Assembly: GCA_009602725.1 (NCBI GenBank)
Contig: WELB01000049.1
Span: forward strand, 261,327 to 325,326
DNA length: 64,000 bases
Direction: 5' to 3'
Origin: Spirogloea muscicola
Taxonomy: Eukaryota > Streptophyta > Zygnematophyceae > Spirogloeales > Spirogloeaceae
Shown: positions 37,401-48,660 of the stretch, in pieces
Layout of the letters: each line of letters starts with the position of its first letter
Numbering within the stretch: position 1 is the first letter of the stretch
Notes under the pieces: generated by a model
The model's database searches: none
Told to the model about the DNA's origin: nothing
Seen by the model: only the letters and a program-made list of their open reading frames with translations
Made by a program: the position numbers and the translations under genes

Positions 37401-38607
37401 CGCTTGGCAACAGTCAAGCGCTGGCATCTCGCGCCTGTGGTAGCGGCCGAGCGGGTCACAGGCCCGGCAGCGGAGCCGGGAGCTGCGGCAGGCAGCACAC
37501 ACCTGGACGCCGGTGGAGAAGAAGTCGAGGTAGGAGAGGACGGCCATGAGCGCGCCGGCCCGCAGGCACGCCTCGGCGAACTCGTGCGAAATCTTCTCCA
37601 GCGCTTGCAGCGACTGAGCCGCCGCGGCCGCCAAGGAGAGGGGCGAGCTTCGTCAGATGGCGAGGGAGGAGGGGAGGAAGGTGGGGTTTGAGGGTGGTCT
37701 GCCAGAGCCCCGAAGATAGTCTACAGACAGAAGGAGTGAGAGCTGCGAGTTGGCGGCCATGAGGAGGGCTGCCCAGCACCTGCTCGGCAAGGTCAATGTA
37801 CTCGATGGCGGTCAGGCGGGCGCAGAAGGCCGGGACGGCGCCGTAGTGCACGACGGCCGCGGTCGCCGAGGGCAGGACGTCGACGAGGTGCGTGAGCGCG
37901 CGCGCGGCCAGCAACGAGACGTCCGGGGAGGGCCCGCCAGCGGCGAGCAGCGCCACGAGGGGCGGCACGAAGGCGTCGACCGCGAACCCCCCGAGGCTCT
38001 CCTCGGTGCTGATGCTCAGGAGCTCGCAGAGCTGGGAGAGCGCGTCCAGGCGAGCCTCCTCATCGGCCGGCGCGGACGGCGGACCCCGCAGGCTCGCCAG
38101 GATGCCCTTGAGCCGGGCGCTCTGCGCCGGCGGCGGCGGCGGCATCAGCTCGTCCAGCCCCGCGCCGAGCTTACGCAGCAGGCCGTGCAGCGCGCTGCTG
38201 GCCGAGGCCAGGCCCTGCGACAGGCCGCCGCCGATGTCGTCGCTGGCCGCCATCATGGCCTCGTCTGAGCCGCTGCCTCCGCCACCGGCACTGCCCGAGG
38301 TCGCCGACGCCGCCGCCATGGCGCGCTCCCGCAGCTCTCGCATGCGCTCGCGACCGCGCTCGCTCCGCGACGCCCGCTCCCTCTCCACGTCCTTGCCCTT
38401 CTCGCGCTCCGCCGGGCCGCTGTCCTCGCCATCCATGGCGGGCAGGCCGCGCTGGCGGTCCTCCAACAGCCTCGACGACCGGGAGAACCGCGAGAGCTTC
38501 CGGGGCGGCAGCGGTGCCGGCCCGTCTCCGTCGGCGGCAGTGGCGTCGTCGCTGTCAGCAGAAGCTGCAGCGACCTCAGCCCTCTTCTTGCGGCTCCGGG
38601 TCTCCAT
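28500..38607 (-). CDS. UPL3: UPL3/KAKTUS-like HECT-type E3 ubiquitin ligase
   Basis: Eighteen minus-strand exons in phase: 38607-37780, 37613-37503, 37372-37256, 37037-36843, 36726-36538, 36255-35941, 35690-35569, 35359-34959, 34865-33547, 33349-33038, 32886-31033, 30716-30492, 30177-30073, 29844-29764, 29618-29550, 29259-29131, 28991-28857 and 28565-28500, for 2190 residues. The start METRSRKKRAE is the plant UPL3 N-terminus. Armadillo-like part: ACLRAGALMAVLSYLDFFST, CVCLTRIAEAFA, HLGISGILRDLLAG, REKLLADQPELL, FVREGVVHAIDTLI. HECT part: DLCLDFTLPGYPEYELKP, FLPHELDALLCGHQELW, HIKFDHGYTANSPTIRH, FVTGAPRMPPGGL, then the catalytic Cys in SVMTCANYVKLPPYST (codon 28893-28895) and the end EGQGSFDLS. 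In Arabidopsis UPL3 controls trichome endoreduplication. The protein is longer than plant UPL3 because of Ala/Gly/acidic low-complexity inserts. One intron (after 36538) has a GC donor. Confidence 0.93.
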
Positions 38608-38779
38608 GGGGGCGGCGAGGGGCGTGCCAGCAAGCGCGAGGCATGAAGAACTCCCTGCCAAGAGAGCGGAGACTGCTAGCAGCGGAGCGCGGCTAGGAGT
38701 GCGCCGGAAGGCGAGCACGGCAGCGGCTATCCGGGTCCGAGCACTGTGGCAGTCAGGAAGAGAGGCGGGGAGGAGAGAG

Positions 38780-39235
<456 letters not shown>

Positions 39236-39414
39236 AGATTGCGAGTGCAGGACAACGGCAGGAGCAGCTAGGCGAGGGCTAGCAGGGGGCCAGACGAGGG
39301 ACGGCAAGGGAGCGGCATGGCGGCCGCTGCGGCGGCGGCGGCAGTACGGGGCGGAGGGCGTTCGGTGACGACCACAAGGCTTTGACGGTCGCCGGATAGA
39401 GAGAACGAGAGAAG

Positions 39415-39545
39415 CGGCTGCTGATATTAAAGAGCGGCTGTGAAAGCCAGCCAGATGCATACAGGTGTTCATGACGGAGCCACAGGCTAGGCAGCCAGGG
39501 CGCTCTTAGTAACCCCGTGTCAGCAGTAGGAAGTCAGATGAGCTA
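39415..39545 (-). mobile_element. LINE 3' end fragment, minus orientation
   Basis: Reverse complement of the segment at 42375-42510. It contains the end of the LINE frame (SDFLLLTRGY-type) and a 3' UTR with the GGCTGGCTTTCACAGCC hairpin. It forms an about 130-bp inverted pair with the 42.4 kb copy, 2.8 kb away. Confidence 0.7.
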
Positions 39546-39699
39546 TGAACGACAGGGAAGGGAGGGTGTCCACCGAGAAACGACCGCTTGCCCCCGGCTC
39601 CTGCGGACCCCGTTCAGTCGGTCTCTGGTCGGACGTACTTGCCCCCTTCGACGAGCTCAGGTTCATGCTTGGCACCAGACGGCGCGGCAGCCTGGCTCT

Positions 39700-40440
39700 A
39701 CGCGCTCCCCCCTCTACGATGCACTCGGGATGCCGGATGAACTTTTCCGCACGGCAGTCCACCGCCTGCTGGGCCTCCCCCCGTCCTGTCTGCTAGGCAT
39801 GCTCCAGTGCAAGTGCGGAGAACGGTTGGCGGACCCGGCGGAGCTGGCGGCGCATGTCCTCCGCTGCGCTACGGGAGCTGAGCGCACCGCTGCACACGAC
39901 CTCCTCAGGGATGCCATATTTGGCATGTTTGTGGAAGCCGGCTACACGGTGGCGATGAAAAACACTTCCATCATGCCAATCCTCCAGAAGGCCTCGACCC
40001 GCTGGCCAGGCTTGCGCAACGCGCTGTGTCCCGCGGGCGAGGTGAGCTGGCTGACTTCAACGCCGCTGGCTCGTGGGCCCAGGTATATCGAATGCGATTG
40101 TCAGTCTCCTTCAGCGGTCCATGGCCATGCCTTGCATTTGCGTGCTGGCCGTGCTCTCGCTGCAGCCTCTGGCTTTCGTCAGGGGGATACTTTTCCGGCA
40201 GCTAGTCTGTCGGATTTGAGGCTCCTCACTCGTAGCTACTGAGTGGTCCATCCTCCACCCGTTCTGACATAGCATCTTCAGGCCCCTCCGTCACTGTGGC
40301 TTTAGGCCCCACTCCGTCATTTTGAGGCTCCTCACTCGTAACTGCTGAGTGGTCCATCCTCCCCCGTTCTGACATAGCATCTTCAGGCCCCTTCGTAGCT
40401 GCTCAGAGCTTTTTAGGCCCCTCCGTCATTTTGCCCCTTC
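39700..40440 (+). mobile_element. LINE 3' region with CCHC finger and tail
   Basis: Encodes CKCGERLADPAELAAHVLRC and RTAAHDLLRDAIFG, then after an internal deletion the tail LHLRAGRALAAASGFRQGD...LRLLTRSY and a stop. The 3' UTR begins GTGGTCCATCC and repeats imperfectly. The copy is non-autonomous: no reverse transcriptase and most of the nuclease domain absent. Confidence 0.75.
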
Positions 40441-40920
40441 AAACCTTTGTCAATTCTTTTTTGGGCTGGCTTTTCACAGCCCTTACCCCCATTGGGAGTG
40501 CCACTTCTTTCTGCTAAGCGAGAGAATCTCCTACCAGCCACGATTGACACTTGCGGCTGCATGGGTCCTCGTTTCCATACGCTACTGGAGAATATTGCAA
40601 GTCTGGGATATGCTCGACGTGAGGATCTGCTTCCAGCTCGGATGGGCATGCCGGCAGCCTACTTGTCATTCTTGCGTCGTCGAGTGTCAGCTTGTCTGCA
40701 GCGAGCTCAGGCTCATGCGCTGCATCAGAAAGCTGGTCGAGCCTTAGCTGGTAGCTCAAGAGCTTGTCGAGTGCCGTCCGGTATTCGGGCATCACTTAGC
40801 GACCTCCATGTGCTGACTCGTGGTTACTGAGTGGGTCAGCTTAACAGCAGGCGATGTACATTTGTCAATGTGCTTGCCTTCGTACTTGGCCACACAGGCC
40901 CTTCATCTCTAAATACACAC
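40440..40920 (+). mobile_element. Divergent LINE tail plus 3' hairpin repeats
   Basis: A hairpin repeat (about 40455-40520) is followed by a diverged C-terminal segment (CLQRAQAHALHQKAGRALAG...LSDLHVLTRGY, stop at about 40830). Next comes the ATGTGCTTGCC...TACTTGGCCA segment also seen at 12271 and at the window's right edge. Confidence 0.6.
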
Positions 40921-41395
40921 GCTTCCCTGCTAAGCGAGAGAAGTGGTTCTCCCAATGGGCCCAAGCGAAAAGCGAAAAGCCAGCCCGAAAAAAACTGACT
41001 CAGGGTCGGAGGGGCCACAATGACGGAGGGGCCTGATGATGCTATGGCAGAACGGGTGGAGGATGGACCACTCAGTAGCTACGAGTGAGGAGCCTGCTAA
41101 GCAGCCTAAGGTCAGAGAAACTTGGCTCCTGGAAGCGGGTTCCCTGGCCAAAGCCACAGGCAGTAGGGAGGGCTCTTTCTTCCGGCATGCAGGTGCAGTG
41201 CGCGGGCCATAGACCTCTGCAGCGAGGCCAAGCGCATGCGGTACACCTAAGAGAAAGCGCGGCCAGATTGACTGGTGGCTGTGAGAGGTCAGCCCAAAGG
41301 AATGGACAAGGTCTGAAGGAGCCGGAGTGCTGCTAAGACAGCAGCAAGGGGACTCTCAGTAACCTCTAGTCAGTCGAATTATGTCGGAATGGCTA
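40920..41395 (-). mobile_element. LINE 3' UTR and tail, minus orientation
   Basis: Contains, reversed, the hairpin repeat, the GTGGTCCATCC 3' UTR and a tail frame ending in LLTRGY-like codons. At least two subfamily ends are joined head to tail. Confidence 0.6.
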
Positions 41396-42297
41396 GCAGG
41401 CGGATAGACGTCGCCCTGACGGAAGCTGGAGGCTGCAGCCAAAGCGCGGCCTCCGCGCAAGTGAACCGCGAAGGCGAGGGACCGCTGCAAAGAAATGGCC
41501 AAGCGCATCCAGAAGACTTGAGCGAGGGACCCGGCGACATTGAAGCCAGGCTGCTCGCTCTGCCTGCCCGTGGCGGCGGGCCACTGCACGCCGTGCAAGG
41601 TGGTAAGGAGGTCAAGCCATTTTGTCCCAAAGGCTCCGTGTACATTGACGGCGAGTGGGACAAACTCGTCGCCCACTGGGTGATCCGAGTATTTCCACTC
41701 CTTAAGAACGCATGCGGTACACCTGCGCTAGCGACCCGGCTGCATAAAAGTCTACCGGCTCCCCATGGAAGCGGCGGACGATGGCGTTACGTGAGAGCTG
41801 GTTGAGCAGCTCGAGCCACCGAGCGCCCAACGACCCGTGCGTATCAGTGGCGAGCAGGAAGAAGTCGTCTTCCCGCGGGTGATCTGCGACTTTGAGCCCC
41901 TTGGTCCAAGCGGCGCAGGCTACTGCATACCCAGCCTTGGAGGCACACTGGGCGGGGTGTGAGCGGTCGTAGGGGTCAGTGGTTACCACGTCAAGGATAA
42001 GACGTGGCCACAAGGTCGACGCGACGGGCGTGGAGACCGTCCGCCCGTTGCTGGAGCGGCATGACTGTTCTCGGCGGCCACCGAGAAGCCGCCCTCCACG
42101 AGGATGCCATGCATCGTATCCCGGAGGAGGTCGTTTGCCACTGTCCGCTCTCCGCTGTGGGATCAGCGCAGAACATGGGCGGCCAGCTCCCCAGGCTCGG
42201 CCCCTCGCTCGCCACATTCGCATTGAAGCACACCCTGGAGAGATGGCGGCGGCAGACCCAGGAGCTGATGGGCTGGTCTCTCACAGCCATTTGCACC
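41356..42297 (-). mobile_element. LINE C-terminal segments, minus orientation
   Basis: At 41676-41356: DEFVPLAVNVHGAFGTKWLD, then AGSLAQVFWMRLAISLQRSL and the LTRGY end. At 42297-41702: a second copy with the finger region, LILDVVTTDPYDRS (nuclease core), HPREDDFFLLATDTHGSLG and AGSLAQVYRMR. Both are 5' truncated, and frames are interrupted. Confidence 0.72.
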
Positions 42298-42510
42298 GCC
42301 GCGCCGGTCGCGCCCTTGCAGCATCCTCTGGCTTGCGCAGCGGGGTTGCTCTTCCTCCCCTTTTATTTTTCTCAGCTCATCTGACTTCCTACTGCTGACC
42401 CGGGGATACTAAGAGCGCCCTGTCTACCTAGCCTGTGGCTCCGTCAAGAACACCTGTATGCATCCGGCTGGCTTTCACAGCCGCTCTTTCAATATCAGCA
42501 GCCGCATCGC
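42270..42510 (+). mobile_element. LINE 3' end, plus orientation
   Basis: A short tail frame (HRRAGRALAASSGLR) runs to TCTGACTTCCTACTGCTGAC...TAC-TAA, then a 3' UTR with a hairpin. It is inserted between two minus-strand copies and mirrored at 39415-39545. Confidence 0.65.
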
Positions 42511-42544
42511 CCTTATCTGACTTCCTACTGCTGACCCGGGGGTA

Positions 42545-43020
42545 CTAAGAAAAGCAAGCGCGGCCGGATTGACTGGTGGCTGGGAGAGGCCAGCCCAAAG
42601 GAATGGACAAGGTCTGAAGGAGCCGGAGAGCTAAGGACTGAGACAGCAGCAAGCGGACTCTCAGCACCCTCTGGTCAGTAGATGCAAATCTGAATAGTTA
42701 GCAGGCGGAAAGACGTCGCCCTGACGGAAGCCGGAGGCCGCCGCCAAAGCGCGGCCTGCGCGCAAGTGGACCGCGAAGGCAAGGGACCGCTGCAAAGAGA
42801 TGGCCGAGCGCATCCGGAAGACTTGGGCGAGGGACCCGGCAACATTGAAGCCAGGCTGCTCGCCCTGCTGCCCGTGGCGGCGGGCCGCTGCTCGCCGCGC
42901 AAGGTGGTGAAGCAGGTCAAGCCATTTTGCGCCAAAGGCGCCGTGTACGTAGACGGCGAGTGGGACAAACTCGTCTCCCACCGGGTGATCCGAGTACTTC
43001 CGTTCCTTGGCGCCTGCCGC
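42545..43020 (-). mobile_element. LINE C-terminal copy, minus orientation
   Basis: DEFVPLAVYVHGAFGAKWLD, AGSLAQVFRMRSAISLQRSL and SGFRQGDVFPPANYSDLHLL are encoded at 42981-42661. The 3' UTR with the hairpin (about 42570-42600) lies to the left. It is close to the 41.4 kb copy (same subfamily). Confidence 0.72.
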
Positions 43021-43500
43021 TTGGAGGAACTAAGAGCGCCCTGTCTGCCTAGCCTGTGGCTCCGTCAAGAACACCTGTATGCATCTGGCTGGCTTTCACA
43101 GCCGCTCTTTAATATCAGCAGCCGCATTTCTCTTTTGGGCTGGCTTTTCCAGCCCCTATCCTCAATGGTCCCAGCGGCTCGACCTGCTGGCCAGGCTTGC
43201 GCTGCGCGCTGTGTTCCATAGGCGCGGTGAGCCGGCGGACTTCAACACCGCTGGCTCGTAGGCTCAGGTATACCGTATGCGACTGTCCGTCTCTCTTCAG
43301 CGGTCCATGGCCCACGCCTTGCATCTGCGTGCTGGCCGTGCTCTCGCTGCGGCCTTGGGCTTTCGTCAGGGGGATACTTTTCCGGCAGCTAGTCTATCGG
43401 ATTTGAGGCTCCTCACTCGTAACTACTGAGTGGTCCATCCTCCCCCGTTCTGACATAGCCTCTTCAGGCCCCTTAGTAGCTGCTTAGCGCTTTTTAGGCC
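43020..43500 (+). mobile_element. LINE tails, plus orientation
   Basis: A third copy of the 3' UTR seen at 42.4 kb (43025-43125), followed by a hairpin and a tail segment (RLDLLARLALRAV, RLSVSLQRSMAHALHLRAGR in another frame) and the GTGGTCCATCC 3' UTR. Confidence 0.65.
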
Positions 43501-44450
43501 CCTCCATCAGGACGGCGGTCCACCGGCTCCTGGGCCTCCTCCATCCCTGCCTCGTGGGCGTCACTCAATGCGAGTGCGGTGCCCGTCACGCTGATCCTGC
43601 GGAGCTGGCCGCACATATGCTCCGTTGCGCACACGGGGGCGAGCGGACCGCTTCCCACGACCTCCTGCGAGATGGTATGCAGGGGGTGTATTCGGAGGCT
43701 GGCTTTAAGGTCGCGGTGGAGAACTCCTCCATCATGCCCATCCAGTTGGGCGCGGATGGCCAGCCCCGTACACGACGCGCCGACCTGGTCGCCATCCCGC
43801 CCGGCGGCGGTCCCCGCATCATCGCTGATGTGGTGACAACTGACTGCATCGACTCCGCCAATCCCACCAGATCGGCGTCGTTTGCAGGGCACGCGGTCAG
43901 CCAGGCGGCCAGGGGCAAGGAGCGAAAATATGCTGATCACCCGGTTTGGGATGAATTTGCAGCCATGGCGATGGATGTGCACGGGGCTTTCGGCAGCCGC
44001 TGGCTGGATCTCCTTCAGCAGCTTGCCCGCCAGGCCATTGACCGGCGGCCGGGTCTGCCAGGGGCGATGGCTTCAACGCCGCCGGTACGCTCGCACAAGT
44101 CTTCCGCATGCGCCTGGCCGTATCGCTTCAACGCTCCCTTGCCCACGCCGTCCACACGCGAGCAGGCCGTGCTATGTCCGCCGCCTCTGGGTCTCGGCGG
44201 GGTGCCTCTTTCTTTTTTACTTTCTTTCCCTGCAGCGAGCCACTCAGACCTGATGTTGCTCACTCGTGGGTACTGAGCTTCCCTCTGCATCTCCCAATGG
44301 GGGCAAGGGCTGTGAGAAGCCAGCCCGGAAAGAATTGACAAGGTTCGAATCCCTCTGCATCCCTAGGCATTCCCTCTGCATCGTCTCTGTGTTCTGCAGT
44401 GTTTTGTAGTGTAGTCCGTTTTCCGGCTCCTCTTTCTTTGGCTTTGGACA
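43500..44450 (+). mobile_element. Longest LINE copy: CCHC finger plus restriction-like endonuclease
   Basis: Open frame 43554-44276 with VTQCECGARHADPAELAAHM and LRC (Cys/His finger), GERTASHDLLRDGMQG, then a nuclease core RRADLVA...RIIADVVTTD with the spacing of the PD-x12-14-D motif, GKERKYADHPVWDEF and MDVHGAFGSRWLDLLQQ. The frame shifts near 44070 before the usual tail. This arrangement is that of the C-terminus of LINEs with a restriction-like endonuclease (R2/CRE/NeSL/Utopia grade). No reverse transcriptase is present, so it is a 5'-truncated copy. Confidence 0.75.
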
Positions 44451-45110
44451 TTGTCCATTCTTTTTTGGGCTGGCTTTGCCAGCCCCTCTTCTCTATGGGC
44501 GCGCACTTCTTGCTTCCTCCATCATTTGGCCCCTTCAAACCTTTGTCAATTCCTTTTCGGGCTGGCTTTTCACAGCCCTTGCCCCCCATTGGGAGTGCCA
44601 CTTCTCTCTATCCTCAATGGGCAAGCCCTTCCTTCCGTTCTGCCATTGCCTCTTCGGCCAAACACGCCGACCACCCGGCTGCCGATGAGTTCGTCCCCCT
44701 GGCTGTGGACGTGCACGGGGCTCTTGGATCCCACTGGCTCGACCTGTTGGCCAAGCTTGCACGGCGCGCTGTGTCCCGCAGGCGCGGTGAGCTGGCTGAC
44801 TTCAACGCCGCTGGCTCGTGGGCTCAGGTATATCGTATGCGCTTGTCCGTCTCCCTCCAGCGGTCCATGGCCCACGCCTTGCATCTGCGTGCTGGCCGTG
44901 CTCACGCTGCGGCCTCCGGCTTTCGTCAGGTGGATAGTTTTCCGGCAGCTAGTCTGTCGGATGTGAGGCTCCTCACTCGTAACTACTGAGTGGTCCATCC
45001 TCTCCCGTTCTGCCATGGCCCCGCAGTCGCTGCTTAGCTCGTAGTTTGGCCCCTTCGAACCTTGTCAATTCTTTCCGGGCTGGCTTCTCACAGCACTTGC
45101 CCCCATTTAG
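44450..45110 (+). mobile_element. LINE C-terminal copy with full 3' UTR and hairpin
   Basis: Two hairpin repeats (about 44460-44480 and 44555-44582) precede a coding segment: ADEFVPLAVDVHGALGSHWL, AGSWAQVYRMRLSVSLQRSM, SGFRQVDSFPAASLSDVRLL and the stop at 44989. The 3' UTR then reads GTGGTCCATCC, a TTGGCCCCTTCGAACCTTGT block and a hairpin. This copy shows directly that the hairpin repeat is the LINE 3' UTR. Confidence 0.75.
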
Positions 45111-45760
45111 AGAAGGGCTCGCCCATTGAGGATAGGGGCTGGAAAAAGCCAGCCCAGAAAAGAATGAACAAAGGACGAGAAGGGGCCAGGGGAAGTACGA
45201 AGAACAACAAGCACTAAAAGGAAACGAAGGCTCTCCCAATGGGAAGTGGCTCTCCCCTTTGGGAGAGCCACTTCTTCTTCAGGCCCCGCAGTCGCTGCTT
45301 AGCTCGTAGTTTGGCCCCTTCGAACCTTGTCAATTTTTTATGGGCTGGCTTCTCACAGCCCTTGCCCCCATTGGGAGAGCCACTTCTTCTATTAGTCTGT
45401 TTCTGCGCCACCCGGCTCCTTCCTTCCTTTTTGGGCTCAGCCCCTCTTCTCTATGGGCGCGCACTTCTCTTTCAGACCGTGTCCATTCCTTCGGGCTGGC
45501 CTCTCCCAGCCACCAGTCAATTTGGACGCGCTTTTCACCCTCACAGCCCTCGCCTCCCTTTCCGCCTTCTAGTTACTCTAATCTGCACATATTGAGAGCC
45601 TCCTGCTGACGTCTTGGAGAATAGTCTCCTGCTTTGTACATTCATTCCCTTGAGCTGGCCTCCCACAGCCATTGCCGTGAATTGGAAGAGCTGTTCCCCC
45701 TCGCGACTTGACTTGAACCTACTCGCCTGGCCCAGCTCGTCAGACGAGACCAATCCTCCC
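45110..45760. repeat. Array of detached LINE 3' hairpin tails
   Basis: At least five hairpin units in both orientations (about 45130-45160, 45245-45275, 45335-45385, 45485-45515 and 45650-45680), with GAAGTGGCTCTCCCAATGGG and related flanks. No coding part. Confidence 0.65.
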
Positions 45761-45793
45761 CGCGCCGCGCCGCCGCCGCCGCCGCCGCCATGG

Positions 45794-48300
45794 CCGCGGC
45801 CGCGGCCGCGANGCCACCGCCGCCGCAGCCGCTGCCGGCCGAGCTCCCCCGCCGGCTGACCCAGGCGGCCCTACTCGCGGCGCGGCCCCCAGCGCGCAGG
45901 TCCTCGAGGAGCCGCTCTCGCTGCCCTGCGGCCACACGCTGTGTAGGTGCGCCATGTAATTATATCCAAGGATTCCATAATCATATCGTGGCCATTCATA
46001 ACGAGTTTGCTTGATCACCTGCACATGTTCTCACCTGATGGCGGCTGTGCGGCCGCGCCAGCGCCGCTGGCTCTCCGGCTCTGCCACGAGCTCCGCGCTG
46101 AAGCTCTTGTGAAGCAGCGGCCCGTTGACGGAAAGCCCACTCAGCCGTTGCCGTTTGCTGCAAATCTGCAGCCCATGTGCGGAGAGTGCGCTGCGGGCGC
46201 GCGCCGAGTGCCCCGTCTGCACCGCCGCCGTGTGGCACAACCAGCTGCGCAGGCACCCCACGCTGGCCGGCGTCGTCGAGGCCTACAGGTGCGTCCTCCT
46301 CTGCCTGATACAGCAATTCCCTTCCGCGATCTCGTCGTTTTATATCAGCAGCAGCATATTTATTCTTGATCTCGTCCGCAGTGCGTTTGCCACGCGCCTC
46401 AGCCACTTGACGCCGTCGGATGCAATGTGGGCCGCTCCGTCGTGGGCGCAGGCGCCTGCGGGAGGCCGCCTGCGCGGCCGGGAGGGAGGAATCCCTTCAG
46501 CATGCGAGAGACCCTGCCCAAGCACAGTGCACACCTCCAAGTGAGGGCAGCTCATTATCCCGCATTGATGTTGCACAAACCCCTGGCTGCATCCCAACTA
46601 CGTCATTTTACAACTATCGTAACAATGGTTGTCCTCCTGCTTGCATATTGATCAGTATGCAACCTATCATGTTCATGCGTACCAATTTGCAGCATGTGAG
46701 ACGGAAGCAGGGCTGCCGGCAGGTACAGCGCCCGGGCAAGCGGAGGGCAGCAATACCAAGCACGAAAGGCTTCAGATGGTTGGCGGCCCTACAACTGAGG
46801 CTCGTCAAGAGAGGGCCACGCCGGGGACGCTTGCTGTCAGTGAAGCTCCCGTTGACGAGGCACTGCATACAGGAGCTGCTGAAGCATTCCAATCTGAGGA
46901 GCAGTGTCACGGCAGGGACGGCAGTGCAACGACTCCAAACGTGGAGGCCGGCTGCTCGGACCACAATGACAAGCTTCATAATGCCAAAGGGATGGAGGTG
47001 CACAGAGGCAAGCTCGTCAGCAGGGAGGTCGAGCCAGCTGCCGAGTGTGAATTAGGCGCTCGCTTGGGGCTCTCACGTAGCGAGCCGGCTAAGCGGAGCA
47101 GGGGGAGATTGAAACGCTGCAGCATGGTAGCTCCGCCAGGGGCTTCGCGCTCCCTGCGCAGCAGGTGGCAGAGCCCTGCCACGGCTGCTTTGCCGGGGAG
47201 GGCTACCATACTCGGGACATTGTTGATGTCAGCAACTCCACAAGGAGGACCTCAGTCAAGCGAGCTCGTCAACAGCTCCCTCTCGGCAGGCATTGCGTTG
47301 AAGGGGCCTTTGAGGAGCGCCATGAGGGAAGCTGGTGGACTGAGGGGCCCTCCAGGAATATTGGTGCAGCAGGTGCATAGCAGCTACAACAAGAATCATC
47401 TTCCCCTTAAAAACTCTGATTCTTCTTGGGAGTCTGCGTGCAGCTTGGTGGATCCATGACTGACAGGGAAGGCCGTTGGCTCTTCACTTGTATGCATTTG
47501 TCACTATGAGCCCTGGGCTGCAGCATGAATGACTACCCTTTCAGAGCCTGCGCTCCAACTTCAAGAGATTGTAGTTTCAGGGCCTGGTCAACCTCTAAGA
47601 GATTGTAGGAGTACTGTGCAGCAGGATGGCGACGCTGTTCCTAGTAGTTGTGACAAGCAGTCTATTCCAGAGGATGACATCTCCGACTTCGCCATGAGCA
47701 CGCAGGTAGCTTGGCCTGTTCTCTTGTAGCACCATAATAATTGGAGGCTGCTGAGAGTAGGGAAGGCTTGGGCAAATGACTTCTACTGCTTCCAATCTGC
47801 TGGCAGTCCTTTTCTCATGTATCTGCTTGTGAATGCTTATATCTCAAGGTGTGCGAGCGAGGTATATGACCTTTGATAGCAGTCTGAGCAGAACGAAAGC
47901 TTGACTTTCTAGTCTCTGGCCTGAGTCCATGTTTGTTGCTTGACAAGGGGCTCGACTCATGTAGGTTGTGCATATTTATGGACAGGCGCAAGCGGATCTT
48001 GCTGTTGAGATTGCCAAGCAGGAGAGGGAGCTGGAACAGCTCTTGACAAAGCTTGCTGCCATTGAGGCTCAGAAGACAGCAAGTCAGGCGACGCGGAATG
48101 GTAATTGATTGTCCCATATCTTGCCGGAGAACCATGGGCTCCTTTCCAGATCGTTCGAAGCATGTTGCATCATATATTGGGGAAGGACCTCAGGTGATAC
48201 CAGCTCTGGTCTTGTGCCTCACATGAGCTCTAAGGGAGGCACTTCAGCAGCAGCAGGTGCCTTGGAGCTGCCACAATTGGTCCGCAGATCTATCTGTTGA
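45794..48300 (+). CDS. RING-finger protein with C-terminal coiled coil
   Basis: Probable exons: up to 45946, 46172-46288, 46382-46540, one long exon from about 46693 to about 47330, about 47535-47708, about 47986-48100 and about 48190-48300 (stop). Joining 45946 to 46172 in phase gives LPCGHTLCSPCAESALRARA and then ECPVCTAAVWHNQLRRHP, that is, the C3-H4-C5-C6...C7-C8 half of a RING, followed by LAGVVEAYR as in BRCA1/BARD1-type RINGs. The first CxxC pair is not found. An N at 45812 and a frame change between the Pro/Ala-rich start (MAAAAAA) and the RING suggest a sequence error. The middle is low-complexity. The C-terminal ADLAVEIAKQERELEQLLTK is a coiled coil, spliced in phase to the last exon. 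A ubiquitin-ligase role is inferred from the RING half only. Confidence 0.6.
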
Positions 48301-48530
48301 CTGGGTGCTCTAAGTGCCTCGATGGCAGGGGTGCTGGCAGGGCCTGCTGTTGTGGCGCCTCCATGACCCTGCTCTTTTGTCTTGTGGCTGGCATTGTAGG
48401 GATACTGCCCCTTGATAGAAAAACCTCTCCTTGCTTCTAGTCCTGCAGATTGAGCGCCACAGTAGGGCAAAATGCCTTGCTAGGTCGTCAATCTGGCTGG
48501 CAGGAGACTCGTTTCTCTATCCAGCGGCTA
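48301..48530. other. Spacer after the RING/coiled-coil gene
   Basis: Nothing supported. Likely 3' UTR and flank before the next repeat. Confidence 0.4.
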
Positions 48531-48533
48531 CTC

Positions 48534-48660
48534 ACTAAGAAGAAGTGGCTCTCCCAATGGGGGCAAGGGCTGTGAGAAGCCAGCCCGAAAAGAATTGACA
48601 AGGTTCGAAGGGGCCAAACTACGAGCTAAGCAGCGACTGCGGGGCCTGAGGGGACTAAGG
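48534..48660 (-). repeat. Detached LINE 3' tail (hairpin repeat)
   Basis: GAAGTGGCTCTCCCAATGGG, the GGCTGTGAGAAGCCAGCCC hairpin, a GACAAGGTTCGAAGGGGCC block and an AGCGACTGCGGGGCCTGA end. It is nearly identical to the copies at 49700-49810 and, inverted, at 45250-45300 and 50900-51080, so it is young. Confidence 0.75.
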
